From CAUZSH01 sp963582935 (GTDB taxonomy: Bacteria > Pseudomonadota > Gammaproteobacteria > Francisellales > Francisellaceae): 16,316 nt of DNA. Shown one piece after another: positions 14,875 to 16,316 of the stretch. The stretch spans positions 1 to 16,316 of the forward strand of contig CAUZSH010000048.1 of the NCBI GenBank assembly GCA_963582935.1. Reading direction: 5' to 3'. Numbering within the stretch: position 1 is the first letter of the stretch; every line of letters starts with the position of its first letter. The notes under the pieces were generated by a model. The model was not told where the DNA came from and made no database searches. It saw only the letters and a list, made by a program, of their open reading frames with translations. Made by a program: the position numbers and the translations under genes.

Positions 14875-16316
14875 TCAAACCTTATCAGGCACCACACTCA
14901 AAACCCTCAAACTCTGCGACATAATCCGTGCAAAAATAGGCGCGGCTACCGAACCACCACCATAACTTTCACCTTTTGGGTCATCCACGACCACAATAAT
15001 GATCAACTTTGGATTGGTTGCGGGCGCCAAACCTGCAAATACCGCCATATAATCATCCGTAGCATAACCGCCGGCAATCGCCTTACGAGTTGTCCCCGTC
15101 TTGCCTGCCACATGATAGCCCCAGATCCTTGCTTTCGCACCCGTGCCGCCTTTGCCTTCAACAACATTTTGGAGCATGGTAATCACCTGCTCGGCAACCA
15201 CATCATTCACCACTTCAACCTTTTCAATATTCTCACCAGGATTTACACGAATAAAAGTGGGCTTCACCATAACACCTTTATTTCCAAGAGCTGCATATCC
15301 TCTAGCTAACTGCAATGTTGTTAGGTTCATGCCATAGCCAAATGACAATGTTGCCAGAGGAAACTCACCCCACTTTGTAGGTGATGGCACGAGACCCGTA
15401 CGTTCCCCAGGAAACTCTATTCCCGTGGCCGATCCAAAACCAAACTCACGGAGCGTATCTGGTAAAGCTTCTGGCGGCAGAGATAATATCACCTTAGAAA
15501 TCCCCACATTACTGGATTTCAGTAAAATATACCCTAAATCCATCTCACCGTAATTTTTAAAATCACGAACCGTTCTCTTTCCAACTCGATAGTACCCGGG
15601 TGAAGTACTGATAATAGATTCTGGCGTGTACTCACCACTTTTAAGACCGGCAACGGCTGAAAATGTTTTCATCACAGATCCTGGTTCAAAAACATCTGTT
15701 ACCACACGATTACGCATTGTATCAGGAAAAGCTGTAGTCATATTATTTGGGTTATAGGAGGGTTGATTCACCATGGCAAGCACCTCACCAGTCTTAACAT
15801 CCATCACCACCACACTGCCCGCAAGTGCATGATTTTCAACAACGCCTTCTTTGAGTGCTTTATAGGCAATATATTGAATCTTACGATCAATACTCAACGC
15901 AATATCATTCCCATGTTTCGGTATCTTACCGCCCTCTAAGATACGCACATGATTACCCTTTGCATCTCGCCAAAGGTTTTGGTGACCACCTTCGCCATCT
16001 AGCCAGTCGTTAAAAATCAGCTCAATTCCTTCTTGGCCTTTATTATCGATATTTGTAAAACCAACCACTTGAGAAGTCACTTCACCATCAGGGTAATAGC
16101 GCTTGTATTCTCGTTTTAGATGGACTCCCAATAATTCCATATGGGAAATTTCAGAAGCAATTTTCGGATTCACTTGCCTTTTTAAATACACGAATCCAGA
16201 ACGCCCTTCTCGCACTTTAATCCGTCTTATAATATTCGTTTGCTGTTCTTTTGACAGTTCAAGCAATAACATCACTTTCTGAAAACTATTACTCTTTATA
16301 TCCACATTCCATGGAT
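14875..16316 (-). CDS. ftsI: Peptidoglycan D,D-transpeptidase FtsI (PBP3), N-terminus outside the window
   Basis: About 480 residues are present; the frame stays open to the right edge, so the GTG at 16303-16305 is not the real start. The missing part should contain the cytoplasmic tail, the membrane anchor and the first part of the pedestal domain. Alignment with E. coli FtsI is clear: FVYLKRQVNP, GVHLKREYKRYYPDGEV, VGFTNIDNKGQEGIE, VLAMVNQPSYNPNN, then the penicillin-binding motifs S-x-x-K in FEPGSVMK, S-S-N in LLKSSNVG, and K-T-G in VAGKTGTTRKA. FtsI is the class B transpeptidase of the septal divisome, working with FtsW. It ends TGA at 14875. In most Gammaproteobacteria murE follows immediately; here a non-coding region and an unrelated secreted-protein gene follow. 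Confidence 0.96.
   Translation of the reverse strand, partial: PWNVDIKSNSFQKVMLLLELSKEQQTNIIRRIKVREGRSGFVYLKRQVNPKIASEISHMELLGVHLKREYKRYYPDGEVTSQVVGFTNIDNKGQEGIELIFNDWLDGEGGHQNLWRDAKGNHVRILEGGKIPKHGNDIALSIDRKIQYIAYKALKEGVVENHALAGSVVVMDVKTGEVLAMVNQPSYNPNNMTTAFPDTMRNRVVTDVFEPGSVMKTFSAVAGLKSGEYTPESIISTSPGYYRVGKRTVRDFKNYGEMDLGYILLKSSNVGISKVILSLPPEALPDTLREFGFGSATGIEFPGERTGLVPSPTKWGEFPLATLSFGYGMNLTTLQLARGYAALGNKGVMVKPTFIRVNPGENIEKVEVVNDVVAEQVITMLQNVVEGKGGTGAKARIWGYHVAGKTGTTRKAIAGGYATDDYMAVFAGLAPATNPKLIIIVVVDDPKGESYGGGSVAAPIFARIMSQSLRVLSVVPDKV

Noticed and set aside
14845..15309. 154-residue plus-strand open frame opposite the ftsI 3' end
   Set aside because: Antisense shadow of a well-supported gene; its His/Asn/Thr-rich translation is typical of reverse-frame reading.
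1..16316. Mobile elements, CRISPR arrays, tRNA or rRNA genes
   Set aside because: No transposase or integrase frames, no regularly spaced repeats, and no tRNA T-loop or rRNA-like sequence recognised by eye on either strand.

Overview
This is an AT-rich chromosomal window that looks gammaproteobacterial. The evidence is a FimV-type LysM membrane protein together with BolA, DsbG-like, TcyP, PurK, NAD-malic enzyme and FtsI proteins that align well with enterobacterial members. Low GC and sparse Shine-Dalgarno sequences would fit a Legionellales- or Thiotrichales-like lineage, but that placement is a guess. I see no rRNA, tRNA, CRISPR array, transposase or phage gene.

Layout from left to right. 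Positions 1-116 (+) are the 3' end of a BolA-family gene, meeting tail to tail a minus-strand set that reads AI-2E-family permease -> recJ -> fimV-like (4510 down to 120). A divergent intergenic region with a run of nine C's precedes a glutamate/aspartate-type DAACS symporter (4643-5899, +). Its stop overlaps the stop of a second, cystine-type DAACS symporter (tcyP-like, 5896-7200, -). Next come a thioredoxin-fold [2Fe-2S] ferredoxin (7323-7691, +) and a periplasmic DsbG-like protein (7850-8719, +), which overlaps the end of purK (8709-9800, -). The rest is on the minus strand: NAD-dependent malic enzyme (10006-11730), a large secreted modular protein with a probable but unassigned glycoside-hydrolase-like domain (11827-14520), a 354-base non-coding region, and the 3' part of ftsI (14875 to the window edge).

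Functional links are loose. Cystine import, the 2Fe-2S ferredoxin, DsbG and BolA all concern sulfur, thiol or Fe-S metabolism, but they are not one operon. FtsI and FimV are envelope or division proteins.

The most interesting region is 14520-14875, between ftsI and the secreted protein gene. It holds a good proximal promoter, and an 11-bp perfect inverted repeat whose near arm contains the Shine-Dalgarno of the secreted-protein gene. It also holds a strong Shine-Dalgarno plus ATG just after ftsI that aborts after four codons where the next dcw gene (murE) would be expected, and a possible small plus-strand RNA. The second point of interest is the secreted protein itself, whose C-terminal half I cannot place in a family. 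The third is the poly-C tract in front of the first symporter.
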